From contig JADNYV010000105.1 in NCBI GenBank assembly GCA_015501055.1, positions 60,766 to 124,765 on the forward strand: a stretch of DNA of 64,000 bases. The letters are read 5' to 3'. The translations under genes and the position numbers were made by a program. Below the pieces are notes generated by a model. The model was not told where the DNA came from. It ran no database searches and saw only the letters and a program-made list of their open reading frames with translations. The stretch comes from Mucidula mucida. Lineage: Eukaryota > Basidiomycota > Agaricomycetes > Agaricales > Physalacriaceae. Below are positions 44,918 through 58,085 of the stretch, piece after piece. Each line of letters begins with the position of its first letter. Position 1 is the first letter of the stretch.

Positions 44918-46479
44918 AATGGGCTGGCCGGTTCAATAGATGACAACAACGGAATGATGTGTAGCTCTTTGTTCAGCCGGCCTTGCCGAACGCGTCCACA
45001 GCAGCGAAACACCGTTAATATTTTTCCACCTGTGCGCCACTTGACTGTCCTTGGGTAATCCAGATATGGGCAGGAATGCATGGGAGTATATGCTGCCAGC
45101 GATAATGGGGTAAAGGCTTCTGCGAGCACTCTCTATGGGCGTTCCCGAAAGTCAAGCTAATCTCTGCGGCAAGGCTCATCTGTGCAATGCGATACTGCTG
45201 CCTAAAACAATTTAAAATTGACGCGTCGACGGTCTCGAAGATTTGGAACACATACAGTTCTGTCACGGCGTATTATCTCGGCGTGTGGCCGCCATAAATT
45301 TACGAAAGCCTTGCTTGTAAGTACGACACCTTCAATACTAGCGGGCATGGACTGCGTGCGTTATGCTCGGTATCGGCTCCGCGCAAGATTTTGGCGACCT
45401 TCCAAGACACGTTCTCCGGTATCGTGGTATCAGAATATAGAATAGAGCCTCCGAGCGAGAAAGCAGATAATCGTTAATTAAGTGGGCACAGCATAGAATA
45501 CACTTCGACTAAGAGCACGGTGAAGCCTGAGTAATTACACTGTAACACAGAGTTCTAGCGCCGGCGAAAGACTCTGCATCAGGGAGATTACGCGTACTCA
45601 AGCCTGGAGTTCGGCATATTGCGTCAAGAGAAGACCAAGCTTGTGCCACTTCTGCCTGGCGTCTGCGTAGATTGGCCAAAGGTCAGATCCGTCGCCAAAT
45701 TACGTACAGTACGTGAGCTTGAGAGGGGGGGGAGGTAGTGCGACAACTGTTCATTTGCGAGCTCATGCGCTGAATGTAGCCTGGAAGCAAGGATCAGAGG
45801 CGGAAGACGACGAGGACTCAGAGCACATGAGTACCTGTAGCTCTTTTTTCTGTGACTTGTACGTCTGACTCGTCTGTATGCGCGCTGAAACGCGCCCGGC
45901 TGGCGGACGTATTGACGGTGGAAGGAAACTTGGTGAGTGGCTGTGCATCCTTCCTTGGCGGCTACTTCCGGTGGGTCCAGATTTCAACTCATTCGTTCAC
46001 ACTAGTATCGGAACCCCACTAAATGAGGCGTATGCTACATATGTTCTCGCATCCGTGCGCCCACTTTGAACGATCCAGGAGTGCCAGTCAGACGCTCCTC
46101 GATTATTCACACCCCTCATTCAAGTCGTCCCTATACCTCTGTCAGTGAAAGTCAATCATTGATGGTCAACAGCAATTCAAATCTTATACTAAGCAGGTAT
46201 AATGAGGGTCGAGCAGGTCCTGCTGTGGTCAGGAAGCCGTATAATCGCACTTAACTACTAGTGGCATAATTGAACGGAGACGGCGGGTCCGTATTGCTCA
46301 TGGCCCTCAACAGACTATCGCCACACTAAGAACATCCTACACCCAAAATCAAGAATGCGTTTTTGCTAGCTAGCCTAATTAACAATAATAACCAACCACC
46401 ATGTTAAAGTGCACGTGCAACGCCATCCACCTCTTGTTTCCAACCATCATCTCGCTCGCGTAACACGACCATCAGTATA
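44918..46479. other. Upstream segment of the zinc-finger gene, copy C, without the gene
   Basis: Third copy of the segment at 29948-31683 and 40780-42344. Here it is cut off from the zinc-finger gene, because the tandem unit starts about 140 bases upstream of that gene's ATG. Confidence 0.5.
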
Positions 46480-47543
46480 TTGCTATCAGGTATGCTCGTG
46501 TCTCAAACTCTGACCTCCGCCGCTGACGGGTTTCTAGCCGCCATGAACAATCCTACTTCTCGTATTCTGGACTCTCGCCTGCGTCACGCCGCGTTTGCCC
46601 TGGCGTCGGAACGTTTCCCAGCGCCTATCTCCCTTGCCCAAACCTCCATCCAAGGCGAAAACCCTCAGCCTCTTTCCTCGTCTCACGACGTCGCTCTTGC
46701 CCTTCTCGAGCTGCCTCATACACTCCCAAAAAAACAAATGTGCGACGGATGTGACGCCGCTTCGCGGGCTTTTCACAGCAGATAATCTACGAGTGGAGGT
46801 ATATGCGCTCGCAGATTACCAAGGCCTTGGAAGACGAGCAAAACAGTCTTATAGAATCACACCCGTTGCCTGCTGCCGTCGAAAGCGCTGCAGCGTCTAT
46901 CCATTATCGCTCAGCAACCTCTTACGCACAGCGATGCTCCTGACGAACCATATCCTACATCACGCCTTTCCCAGATGACATCCTCGCCCTCGCCTAAACT
47001 GTCCTCAAAAACGCAGGAGAACGGAGACTCTGAAGAAAACACGACGCAGGACGCACAACTTGAAAAAGGCTAGGAGAAACAAACTGTTGCGGACGACAGC
47101 GGGAATATGACGTCTCCCAGCCTTCCGCCGATGACACCCTTGCCCAACCTATCATCTCTAGGAGCCCCGTCGAGGTCGTGGAACATGCTGTAGCTCCATC
47201 TGATGGTGTTCTCCCTGTCCCGCCCTCCTCTGTACCGTCTCCCGCATCAAAGAATGATCCTGTTGTGGGCGCAGCCCAAGCCGCTGCCCTCGACGTCGTC
47301 AGTACTTCCATTAATTCCGGAAATTCGCTCCCTTCTTCGCCCCTGTCTGCTGTCGGACAAGCTATTTTTTTGCCGTCTACCAGTACAGCACCGAGCTCTG
47401 TTCCGTGTACGCTAGGGAAGAGGGACTTGATCGCCGCCGATGAACCAGGAGAGGGTTCCTCGTCTGCTTCGGATGAGGGAGGTCGGAGGCTTTCAAAGCT
47501 AAGCAAATTAGGTTTTTGGAACGTGTTTTCTTCTTTTCGGTAG
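46480..47543 (+). pseudogene. Unrecognised low-complexity protein gene, copy C
   Basis: Identical in coding content to 42345-43408, including the missing base after CAAATG (near 46740). The frameshift therefore predates the tandem duplication. Confidence 0.5.
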
Positions 47544-49053
47544 GACACGCGCACTCGTATCGGTTTTTGCATCACTACTATTAGGGTTCATGTCGCATTC
47601 ACTACAGCATTTTAGGTATCAGGTTTGTAGTGCGGTCTCGTTCTTTTACCATCTATCACAACAACATCACAACACATTTTCAGTACATAGTACTATACAA
47701 TATCATTATCCAATTGTACAATAGCTTCAACACACAATCTTCCTTGATGCACAAAAAGATGGAGTCCACCATGATGCGCTGGAAGAAGAGATGGTCCGAT
47801 TACCAGTCGTCCTTGCTTCCGCCTCTCCAGCCCAAAGTACCCATTGCCTGGTACCTCAGTGGCTGTGCAGACAACCTTACTTCTGGACGACCAAGATATG
47901 CATGTCTCTAGCGGCTTCTGCCCAATCGAACTATACATACCAGGTATTTCCTCGCGCCTGTATTTGAATATAACATGACAGGATATTCTCCTCTTAGTAG
48001 TGCAAGGAATTCAAGGACCATAGTACTGCAAATTCTGCAAGCCTTTACAAACATTGATGAGGCCAAATTAACAGACTTGCATACCCATGACGCGCAAAGG
48101 TTAATCGTTCAACAACTGGCGGCATGTAGCCATTAGCGGGGCTTTCAAAGTGCAGGACCAAAAACAATTGGCATAATACACTCTTCTCCATCTGGTCATC
48201 CTAAAGATTGACGGAGGGTGTAATATGGGAATTGTGCCAACTAGAAGGACATTTGAACTTGTGACTCTGGAGAATACCAAGTGCACACTTTTTTTTTCTA
48301 TCCCTGTTAATCAGGCTCAACTTTCTGTAAGACCTGTATTAATGTCATGCAAGCAATCACTTTAGTTAATATGGATATATTTGCTTCTGACGGAGAGACA
48401 TGTGTCTCCCGAGTGCTAGTGTCTTCTGCTCACCCAATCAAAAGAATCTATGCACCATCTCCCGGCCATACCTTTATCAGCGCCGCTTTCCTTTTCGCAA
48501 TCTTCAAAGAACGCCCCAGATGCACTGGCTACTACGCCTTCGCCCTTTTTGACCCCCGAGCTATGAAGAGGGATGGGCATTCCGCACTTTGTACGTTCTT
48601 TTCATCCTTTAGTTGAAATTTGTTTGGACTGATGCATGATGCTGGCAGGATTAGAAAAGTGCTTCTTGGCTTTCTGGACGCAGGTCATTGTGAAGGCTTC
48701 TGGAATCTGTTGCACACGGTAGACAAGCAGTGATCCCCTGCAGATACAGTCTGCTCTTTCACAATGTTTGGTGTTGATATCTTCAGCAACCGTTCATGCA
48801 ACCAGGCAAAAGCTCTGCCAGAACTGTCCCACTTATCACAGTATTCCTCTTAGGCGCAAAGAAGCCATTATTCCAATCGCAATATATTACCCTCATATCC
48901 TCATGTTTATGGTGTTCTCTTCTGAGCTTTGTATTACTTAGCACATCACATGACTTCTCCCTCTCTTATATGGAATGCCGAGGCAGAGCGAATGTACATT
49001 CAACTGGACGTTATTGGTGTCTGCATTATTCCAGTTCATTGTTTAGAGTATTC

Positions 49054-52000
49054 AGGCGTGTTTGCGGATTTGAGTATTCAACTAATGTTGCGGCTTCTGG
49101 CCGGTGATGTTTGGTTCAGCAGTCAAACAAGTCCAGGAGATATTGTCTTGTCAAATACATCTAGAACGTTAAAGAGAGCCCAACTTGCAACTTGCGGCTT
49201 TGCTTAATCAAATCCATACATTGCCAAACAGTGGTTGGAAGGCATTAATTTCCAACCCTTGGATTGTGCTACTCTAGTATGTGACACAAGGCACCATTAA
49301 TTATGCTTAAGTGACTTGCTCATAAGCACTCCTGCCTACAAGTAAGTAGTAAGTTCTTTTAATGATTGCCTTTGATTTGTTTAAATTGACAAGCATTGGT
49401 TGTAGGATCCTAAGTATGTCCAAATCTTCTAAAAGCATACATGGACACCCCATGTCTCTGATTAAGCTTCAAGCAGTAATTTCAATTGTTTATGTGTCCT
49501 TTTGATACAGTTGTTTTGAATGATATTGCAATGTTACTTGCAGTAAGGAATCTCCTTTCCAGGCGCTCTGTCAATGACATGTATTCGATATAAAGATATA
49601 TTTCCCAGGATGTCCTAGATCACATTCTATGTCAAGCAGTTGCAAAAGATTGATATCTTCTTTAACCACCTACTCTTATTCCCCATATCCAGTTGTTTTG
49701 CTGTTGTGTTGTAAAGTCTTGCATAACAGAGCAGGTGATTAGGAAGGACTTGGCTTTTTCTGCCTGGACAGTGTTAGTGTCGTTCTTTGAGGGTGTATTG
49801 CGCACGGGCTTGCTCAATTGCTTGTGCGCTATGCAGAGGCACAGTGAATCTGGGAGTGAATGAGATGGGAGGTTGTTCTTGACTTTAAAAGAGAATCCAG
49901 CCCTTTGATGTCCCTGCAACTTGTTCATGTCAAGTTATTGAACGAGATCTGCAGGGAATTGCTTTGTCCAAGTTTATGATTATGCAAGCTGCTAGTGACT
50001 TTACGTGGAAGGTCAACCTTAATGGTGTAATAGAAAGAGAGCCTGACACTCAGCACCGTCAATGGGTCTCCGCCTCCAACTCTTGCAATTGAGATATTGG
50101 ACTTTGAATGACCTGCTACTAGTAGTCAATTTAGTTCTGCCGCTGGCAACGTGGCTCATGAAGAGCGTTGTTGCAGACATGTATAAAATTATCCTGGACA
50201 AGATGTACAAGGCTGAGGCGATAATTATAAAATATGTCGGGCGGACAACAAGGAGGGTGAGGTGTGTCCTTGTCAAGTCATAACAAATCCTTCCCACTCT
50301 TTTATGCGGACCTCAATATTGTTGAGAATACCTGCACTTAAATTAGAGTATCCGGCAGAATTCTGTTTTTGTACAATCAGCAACTAATGCAAGAGAACGA
50401 TTGCTGCTACTGCTCATCTAATTCAACGTTCAGAGCGGGTATTACATGTGAGTTTCTTGCACCTGTGTAAAACCTTAGCCTGCTGCACGTGCGGCGCTGA
50501 AGTAGTGCATTGTTTTCCTTGACATTGTCATATGGATGTGAAGCAATGTAGAAATTGTGGTGACCATCAATGTGTATCTACATTATATTGAATTTGTTGT
50601 TGCGACCTTTGACTTGGGCACAGTGCCGGTGGCAGAAATATTATGTACACCGCTCGAGTCTTCCCTTTATTGTCACCCATATTTGGAAGAGTGCATTTAT
50701 TGTCCTCTCAAACTAGCCCCACAAGGTACAAAGCTGAAAAGCATGGTAATATTCATTTGCCTTATTTTTTTGTGCCTAAGTAATAAGTTTTCTACTTAGT
50801 CATTTTACTGTAATCCTCAGAATCTTGACAACCTTTATATAGACAAGGAAGAAGGGCATTATTTCCAGATAATGTAAGAAACACATAAGGCCTGCAATGT
50901 CAGAGCTCTGCTCTCTGATGCTTCTAATCTGGTTTTTTCTTGTTTGAATCAACTTACACTCATTTCAGAATCTTGTTTTTGGTGAGCTCACTATTTGTTG
51001 ATTTAACTGCCATAATTTTTTATCCTCAAACATGCTTTTAGATCATCACAATATTGATATATTTTGCCTGTTATGTTAGCATTTTGTAGATGTTTATCAT
51101 AAAACAATTATATAGTGCGCCCATCTTCCTAGTGGCACTAATCTAAAGGTTCTCTTGACCAAATTGGATTGCTCTCTCAAATTTCTCATCTAATGTGGTC
51201 CCAGTTGTGTGCTTTTTGGTGGACACAGCACATATAGATTTGTTCATACATACACCCATAATAAGATTTAAAAAGGTTTTGTTGTCTCTAACATATTGTG
51301 CCACCCATAACAATAACCTACATCTCCCTTAGTTTTTTGGGTATTTATGATGTAGGTTGTTATAGATGGCTGTAATCACTGGTGTATTGTAAAAGTTGTA
51401 ATATTAAGGGCCTTTAATGACAAACCATTGCTTAATGACATTCTGAAGACTGAGAAATCAGGCAAGTCAGTTCTTGCACATCACAGTTTTAAGTATGCTA
51501 ACCATACTCTCTCAGACAGTCTGTATAAGATCTTAATTCATGATTCCACGGGCTCACAAGTAATGTGAAATAACATCCAGCATAGTATCATAACCACTAT
51601 GCCGCCAATATCCCTTCATTCACCATAGATCCAGATGACTTATTTGTAAAGGTTTATGGTGTCAATGCTTAGGAGTTAGTAGCTCCCTTGCCTGTTGGAT
51701 GTTAATACACTCATTAGCGGGTGGAATAAATGCAATTCTCTTGTTTAGCTGCTGAAATATTATTAGGGTCATGTATGAACAAGCCCAGAGAACAATGATA
51801 CAATAAGAGTAGTAGAACAATAAGCTTAAAACACTGCTATAGACAACCATTGCCACAGACCATAATAATTTCTCAAGCTAGGTTATCCACAATGTACCAA
51901 CATAGAGTGTAGCTAAACCTGTACAAATGTACTAGCAGCTTGGCCCAACAATTTGTGCTGCACCTTCTAAGTCCTGAGCTGTATTGAAGTGTATGTATTG

Positions 52001-55000
52001 CTTAGTTATACTATTGTTGTTTCTTCTGGTTTATTACTATTATAAACTGGTTCCTGTCAAAATCTAAGACACATAATTTCCTGACAAGTTGCTGTAAGAA
52101 GGTTGTTGACTGGCTTAATGCTCTTTTGAATCTTTGAGTTGGTGGTATGCTAAATTGCTGGATTGCAGTCTCTCAGGAATAGAAATGAACTAAGTACTAA
52201 TGGGTAAGGCTGGTTGTAATCAAAAGTAATACTATTGATAATCTCCTATAGATCCCCTTGTTCCACAGAGGAATGGTTACCTTAAAACTTATTGCATTGG
52301 CAAAAGATTTGCTTAAATATTAACTGTCCACAATGCTAGTTGGTCATCTAAAGGAGAAGTTTTTAGCAATAAAAGTTATCAGAAGACAAACTTTGAGGAT
52401 TGAAAGTAAATGTACAGCAAAAGCTAGAGGTCATCTTGGAATCTTAAACCCAGTGCGAGAGGGAGAATAGAAGGACAAGTCTTAAATGTTGGTAACCAAC
52501 TGGCTTAGGAGCTCTCTAACTCGGAAGAATGGGCAATACTGCATTAGCTCTAAGTCTCAACACTGAGTGTCCCAAATTGTGCGCGACTAATATATATGAT
52601 TTTAGCATTAGTTAAGAACAAGAAACCTTCTGGTTCCTGTATGTGTAAAGGCCATATAACCACTTTATAAACAAGGCTCCAGAGTATACATTGATACTTA
52701 TAATCTGCCAGGATTATGACCTTGCAAATCTTGAGGAGCGTGTAAGGCTTCTTTAAATAGAATATGGTGTATATAAATACTGGGTCAGATGTTCTTTCTA
52801 AAACATTAAAACTATAAATGTATACCAATGCCAATATAGAGCTTTCGGAATATAAAAAGGTGTATGATGGTAAACCTGTAGGCGAAACAAACTCAGGCAC
52901 TAAGAAATTAATCCCTACAGTGTTCAGTCACCTTCTTTGTGTAAGTTATTTGTACACCATTACACCTAGACCTAAATTCCGGCTGCAAGTTATAGTTGCA
53001 ACATAGATGATATTTGCAACTATGTGAAAAAACATAATTGAGACTGTGAGATATCTAAAAATTATGTGTTATATCTGCTGCACAGTTTTTTAGCCTATCC
53101 AATTGAGGTTTTGTATGATAATTGGCTTGTACTAATAATATAAAAAGTGTATTAAGAATTGTTGTTTCATCATTGATGCTCAATGTATTACCATTTTCAG
53201 ATGCATTGGAGTTAACCACAGCTTGTAATGCTAGAAAAATTGCATGTAACAAACAAGGAAAATCCAAAATACCTGGATTGGGATACAAGTATTGATTAAC
53301 AATAAGCAAAACCTTTAACATCAAAGAGTTGTCTGTATATGAACTTTTGTTTTAATTATGAGGTAACAGGCTGGTTTTTTACACAATAAGATCTTGAATG
53401 AGCATAGGATAAAGAGTTATGTCAGACGGCAGCCCTTTGAGTACAGAACCACCATAGAACAATGGGTATGTGGCCTTTAATATTAAGCAAGTAGTTTTGG
53501 TTTAACAGTGCAAGACTGCTTCTTCACCTTTGGATGCTACTAATATGAATGCTACTAATATGGATATAACTTAATACACTTATGACCCACTTACTTAAAT
53601 ATTCACTGTTTTTATATTTGAACTTGCTTGCTAATACATGAATATACTTAAGTATACTCAAAACTTATGAAGTACTCTTGAGTAGAGTAGATATTCAAGT
53701 AGAGTTTTAAGTAAAGACTTGAGTCTTAAGTATTGGGTTTGAGGTAAGAGTTACTCATACAATGAGTTTGAATATACTTAAGTATGGACTTGTGTCCATC
53801 TTTATTGTATGGGCAGTCATGCCTAAAGATGGGAAGTAGATTGCTCCCAAAATAGGCAACAAATGCCACAAAAATAATACCTCCCATCACACATGTCATG
53901 GATGGGCTTAAGAAGATGAGATATATAATGAGGCCTAAGAAGAACATGCACAGAAAAATGTGCATTAGGACAGGAAGAAGATCTATAATGACTGGGACCT
54001 ATCAGGTCTTCAAACTGAGAAATCTGAAGTGACTGACACAACAGCAATTCCGAGGAGTTAAACCAACATATACTGATAAATCCACTGCTTGGTAAGGACA
54101 GCAAGGAGTGCAGTTGTGAGGCTCAGTGCTAGGCTTGTAAACCAAAGTGCCACCTAAGTATATGTGGCCGTTGGACTAAAGGTTGAAGTTGGCATAAGTG
54201 TGGATTGAGGAACTTTGTTGATCAAAACTCCACTTATAAACACACATCCCATCAAAACAAGTTCAAAAACCAAGGACATGATCACCTTGAAGTGATCCTT
54301 CTAAAGGTTCTGGGCTGCTTGCACCACAAAGGTAGAAACAATCACTGAGAACAATCCTGCCTGGAAAGACTCAGTACATCATATCTGTTGTTGCCATGTA
54401 AACTTACAAAAACCAACAAGACATTGAGCCCATCCCTCCAATCTTCAACCATTTTGGTATTAAATTTAATGCTTTTGTCAAGGAATATTTTCCATATTCT
54501 TGCCATGAAATCTATTGCTTAAAACTCTTCATCCTCCCCATACTTCTGCCCATAGTCAAATGAGTTATTTACTGTGTAATGTACATTATTGAGAAATAAG
54601 TAGATGTGATAGTGCACATACCATGGGGCTTTAGACAATACAAACTCCTCAATCCCAGAACTTTGATGGTCTGTCTCCTCATTATGATTTTGTAGTCTTT
54701 GTAGTTCTCTAGAAGAAGGGTCAGTGCTAAAATGTATGCTTGAGAATCAAGATATATATAGGGGGACTGTTTGCTGTGTGACTTGCGGTACACTAACCTA
54801 TTAAGGAAAAAAAATTACATTTTGCAATCACAAAGTATTTACACCTTTAACACATTATGCACGTAGTAACAATCAAACAACAGCAGTGATATATATGGCA
54901 AAACTTTTGTTTCTGGAATCATAATGCGACACCTCGGTTTAACAGTTTGGTGTAAGTGATAGAGATTTTGGCACATGGCTGGCTCTTTTCAGATAAGGGG

Positions 55001-55336
55001 TAGTCTTTTTGGAGATGTACATGCATACATAAGGCATGTTCAAGTTCAGTGTGTGTCCAACTAAGTGTGTCAATCAAGTAATGGCTTCCGCAAACAGGTA
55101 AAATTTGGCTTACCACAGTGCACAATTACAGCTAAAAAAGATGTTATGTCAAGCAGTGTGGGGCCGTGCATTTAAGTGACAAGAAATTGATCAGCAAGCT
55201 GGCAGCCGCAGCATCTTGAGTACTGCTCTGCTTGATTAAGTTCAAGTGCAAGGATCTCCGAAAAGTATAATCATATTTTCCGTTGGATATGTTGACTTGG
55301 GGAGGGGATTTTAGAACGGAACAGTGTTTTATTCAA
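49054..55336. other. AT-rich, CpG-depleted island with transposon-like or relic DNA
   Basis: More than 6 kb with very few CG dinucleotides. Many 60-base lines in 51,000-51,500 contain none, whereas flanking lines usually contain several. TG and CA are abundant. No open frame exceeds about 116 codons. Around 53,640-53,760 there is a TTAAGTA-rich stretch of short repeated words. The only coding relic I could identify is the DUF6535 gene at 53726-54700. The pattern is that expected of DNA that has been cytosine-methylated at CpG and left to deaminate. Confidence 0.7.
53726..54700 (-). pseudogene. DUF6535 membrane protein relic
   Basis: Reading the reverse strand downward from about 54556 gives DYGQKYGEDEEF, then ARIWKIFLDKSIKFN, DWRDGLNVLLVF, a GTAAGT...CAG intron of about 47 bases, and AGLFSVIVSTFVVQAAQ followed by TAG. 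FISGVLINKVPQ and, after another TAG, ALWFTSLALSLTTALLAVL then TKQWIYQYM come next. Finally, in a shifted frame, HIFLCMFFLGLIIYLIFL and FGSNLLPIFRHDCPYNK. This is the order of DUF6535: a helical start, the LLVFAGLFSA helix, the LWFSSLVLSL helix with KQW, and a last pair of helices ending NLLP-F-P-CPY. Both in-frame stops fall where the family has Gln or another coding residue. The normal product is a multi-pass membrane protein of unknown function. Confidence 0.75.
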
Positions 55337-56159
55337 TTACACATAAGAACACAGAATTGAAATCATATGCACTTCAAATCCGGAAAGAGAGTGCCTGACC
55401 CGACATTGACTCATGGCACTGCTGCCTATTGCGGGTATCGCATGACTATAGTTGTTGCTGATTAACACTATCAAAGTGCGGTTGCCCCAATCACGCATCA
55501 CTTCTCTTAGGATATCACCTGTGTTGTACAAGACAATATAGATAATTGTTGTGACAATTCTCCAATGGTATTGTTGGGGCATCGGCTCCCTGCCAAGATA
55601 TCCGGGTCCATATTTGTGTTTTACCTTATGAAGAGCCGCCATTCGACGCCTTGTGTAGGCCTCAGCAGCAAACGAGAATTGAGTGATGTTGCACAGCTCG
55701 CGAATCTACGTGCAATGGTTACATCGGCTTTGAAAACGATTTCGCTGGAAAAACGGTAAAAACCTTCTGCAGACACGCCGTACCATTTCTGTCTTCTGTT
55801 TGCCCGAGTTGGCCGTGGATGGAATTTGTCATGTACATGAGATTAACGAGGAAGCGGTGTGGTTGACTACTAATAGGACAAAGCGCTACATGCGGACTGG
55901 CAGTAAAAGATCAGTGGCATTTTGAGACAATGAGAAACATAAAGCTACTTTGATCTTCATCAAACCTCGCTCCGCAAGCAAACGAGCCGACATGTCATCC
56001 ACCAGAGTTTGATATAATAAGAGGAGAAGCGTATTGGTATAGGACACAACGAGGATAATGCAGGGACAGCCAGAGAATATGATATAATGAATGGTTATGG
56101 TACAATGGCGAGTAACACTAGAAGAAGAAAGAGGCATTCGGGTGGTAACAATATAACGA
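55337..56159. other. Spacer upstream of the AAA-ATPase-like gene's 3' end, possible short gene
   Basis: A 101-codon reverse frame at 55337-55642 (MAALHKVKHKYGPGYLG) has normal composition but no domain I recognise. It may be the exon of a small unrecognised gene. I do not call it. CpG content returns to normal within this stretch. Confidence 0.35.
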
Positions 56160-57599
56160 TTATTTCAGAAATGGAAAATTGGGTTCATAGTCATCTTGCC
56201 CAATCCTCTTCCGTAGCATAGCAAGAACATCGGACATGCTGCACGACTCGAAGCGATCATCCCGCGTCTCCATTGCATGAGCCACGAAAGGCTCGACGTC
56301 CTCGGGGGCAAGACACTCCGCGGCAAGCCCAGCAATCTCTTCCTTGGAGAAGCCAAACGTGCGGTTGACTAAATCCGAGTTGGAAGTCCCGCCTGCGATG
56401 CCGCTGAAAAATTCTCCTCGTCGGTATCCTGGTGTTCGTCCCCTCTGTGTCCACGCCGGCTCCTCCGAGAAAGGCAGAGCAACTGCAAAGCCTCCAGTAA
56501 TAGCGCCATGAGCCATCGCTCGGTAGACAGGTTCAAGTAGGTATGATTGGAGAATTGATTGAATCGCGTCGATGTTGTCCTCGGTCGATTTCACGAGCGG
56601 AGCATTTAAGTTGTCGATGTGAAGAACAACGCTGTACTCTGAGAGAGCTACGATTTCCTGAAATCAAAATGAGCTCAGAAACACACCCTTTTGGCCAAAA
56701 ACAACTCACCATCACCCATTCAAAGACCGATCCTTGCATGTCGTCGTACATCCGGCGGGTTATTTCGTGTTGGGAAAGACCAAGAAGGTCCCGATAACGA
56801 ATGAGAAACCCTCGCAATACGCCATGCAAATGCTTGTCAAAGCCAGCTTGAAAAACACGGGCCTCAGACGGCAGTGTGTCGAGGTCTAGGCAAAGGACTA
56901 AAGCCTCTTCCCTAGAGGACGGCCCATAGACTTGACAAAAATCCGGTCGGCGATTGAGATCCTGAACACTACCAACCATGGAGAGGAAGCTACTTTTTCC
57001 GAAACCGTGGGGTCGACGAATCAGGGTAAGGCGGCTGTCGGGGGTTTGAATGTCACATAGTTGCTGCATCTGGGCAAGTTTATCAACGAAGATTGTTGGT
57101 GACTTGACAAGGGTATTGAACGAGGCCCGCCCGGCGAAGGGAAGGCGCTACAACGTCTCATAAGAGACGGATTGAATATGCTAAAATATTGCTCACTCTT
57201 ATGCCTCCAACACGTCCAATACAAATATGTTTCCGGAGGCGAATAGGCTTCTGGTATTTCAAAGGGTACGCTTCCAGCCCTTCTGCCCACGCGTCGGGTT
57301 CGTCTTCAGACTCTGACGAATGGTCGGAGTGTTTTTGGTTGTGACTTGACTCGTTATACGAGTTGAATGGTTGCTTGTCGTCGTCGGAATCGCCGGACGA
57401 CGCGGTGGGCGGGGATTCCAAAAAGACGTCTGTTCATAGATCAGTGAACAAAGAACGCGACAGTAAATGATCTCTTACCATTGTCATCAGAACGAGGCGA
57501 CGCGCTATCATAGTCAATGTCGAGACCTAGACTGTGACAAGGAGAGATAGCCAAATTGATAGGCGGTCGAGAAGCGTGCATTTCTGAGATAGACTCCAT
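56160..57599 (-). CDS. AAA-ATPase-like domain protein, four exons, intact
   Basis: Exons 57599-57479, 57429-57197, 57147-56710 and 56657-56160 sum to 1,290 bases (429 residues) in one frame. The N-terminus is acidic and disordered (SSGDSDDDKQPF, SSESEDEPDAWAEG). The domain begins with RLPFAGRASFNTLVKSP and IFVDKLAQMQQL, followed by LIRRPHGFGKSSFLSM, a Walker A-like loop in which GFGKSS replaces the classical GxxGxGK(S/T). LVLCLDLDTLPSEA and VVLHIDNLNAPL provide the strands expected around Walker B. This fits the AAA-ATPase-like family (PF09820), whose bacterial members often carry a C-terminal PD-(D/E)XK nuclease. None is visible here. The start at 57599 is the first Met of exon 1. A decayed paralogue lies at 60064-60830. 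The cellular role in fungi is unknown. Confidence 0.75.
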
Positions 57600-58085
57600 G
57601 GCAGATGATGGTGGTTGTAAGGAAAGATGCCGACGACTAAATGAACATGTGATTATAGACGCTTGTTTTCATCCAGGGCGACGAGGCCAGTGGCGGCAGA
57701 CGCGGGAAGTGTCGTGCCACGGTGCCTGTTCCCGGCATTTTGAAGGAGTATTCATCCTGATGCCCATGGACTATGGAGGAAGATTTCCGGCAGTACGTTT
57801 GCTGAAGCCGGCACCGAGCCTAATCCTCTTCGACTCGACCTACATGCCGTACAAGTCGGACAGAGTAACACATAGCGCCAGATTCAAGAGAACAACGTGC
57901 ATCTGACAGAAACACTGATGGTGGTCAAAGTCGAAGCTGATTTTGCCGGCGGCAGAAAACCGCCACCCCTGCTCAGCACTAAGCATCCTCAAGTTCATAC
58001 GCACAATCGTGGCATTTTGCAGCAGAATGAACGGATAAGTAAATCGCTTCTATGTACATACTATAGGCAATTTACATTGAAGGGC
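57600..58085. other. Intergenic region upstream of the AAA-ATPase-like gene
   Basis: About 490 bases forming the promoter side of the AAA-ATPase-like gene and the 3' flank of the F-box pseudogene. A 116-codon forward frame at 57556-57906 overlaps the AAA first exon antisense and is rejected. Confidence 0.45.

Larger units (their letters stand above)
44917..49053. repeat. Tandem duplication, unit 2 (4,137 bp)
   Basis: Direct copy of 40780-44916. The junction reads GAGTATTC followed by CAATGGGC, where one C could belong to either unit. After the unit the sequence continues AGGCGTGTTTGCGG, which is the unique continuation into the AT-rich island. Confidence 0.93.

Noticed and set aside
49054..55336. 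Mitochondrial DNA insertion or centromere core
   Set aside because: The AT-rich block contains a relic of a nuclear DUF6535 gene with a spliceosomal intron and no mitochondrial gene. Nothing specific to a centromere is visible.
49054..55336. Classical RIP of the Neurospora type
   Set aside because: The loss is seen at CG dinucleotides, whereas Neurospora RIP prefers CA. CpG deamination explains it better.
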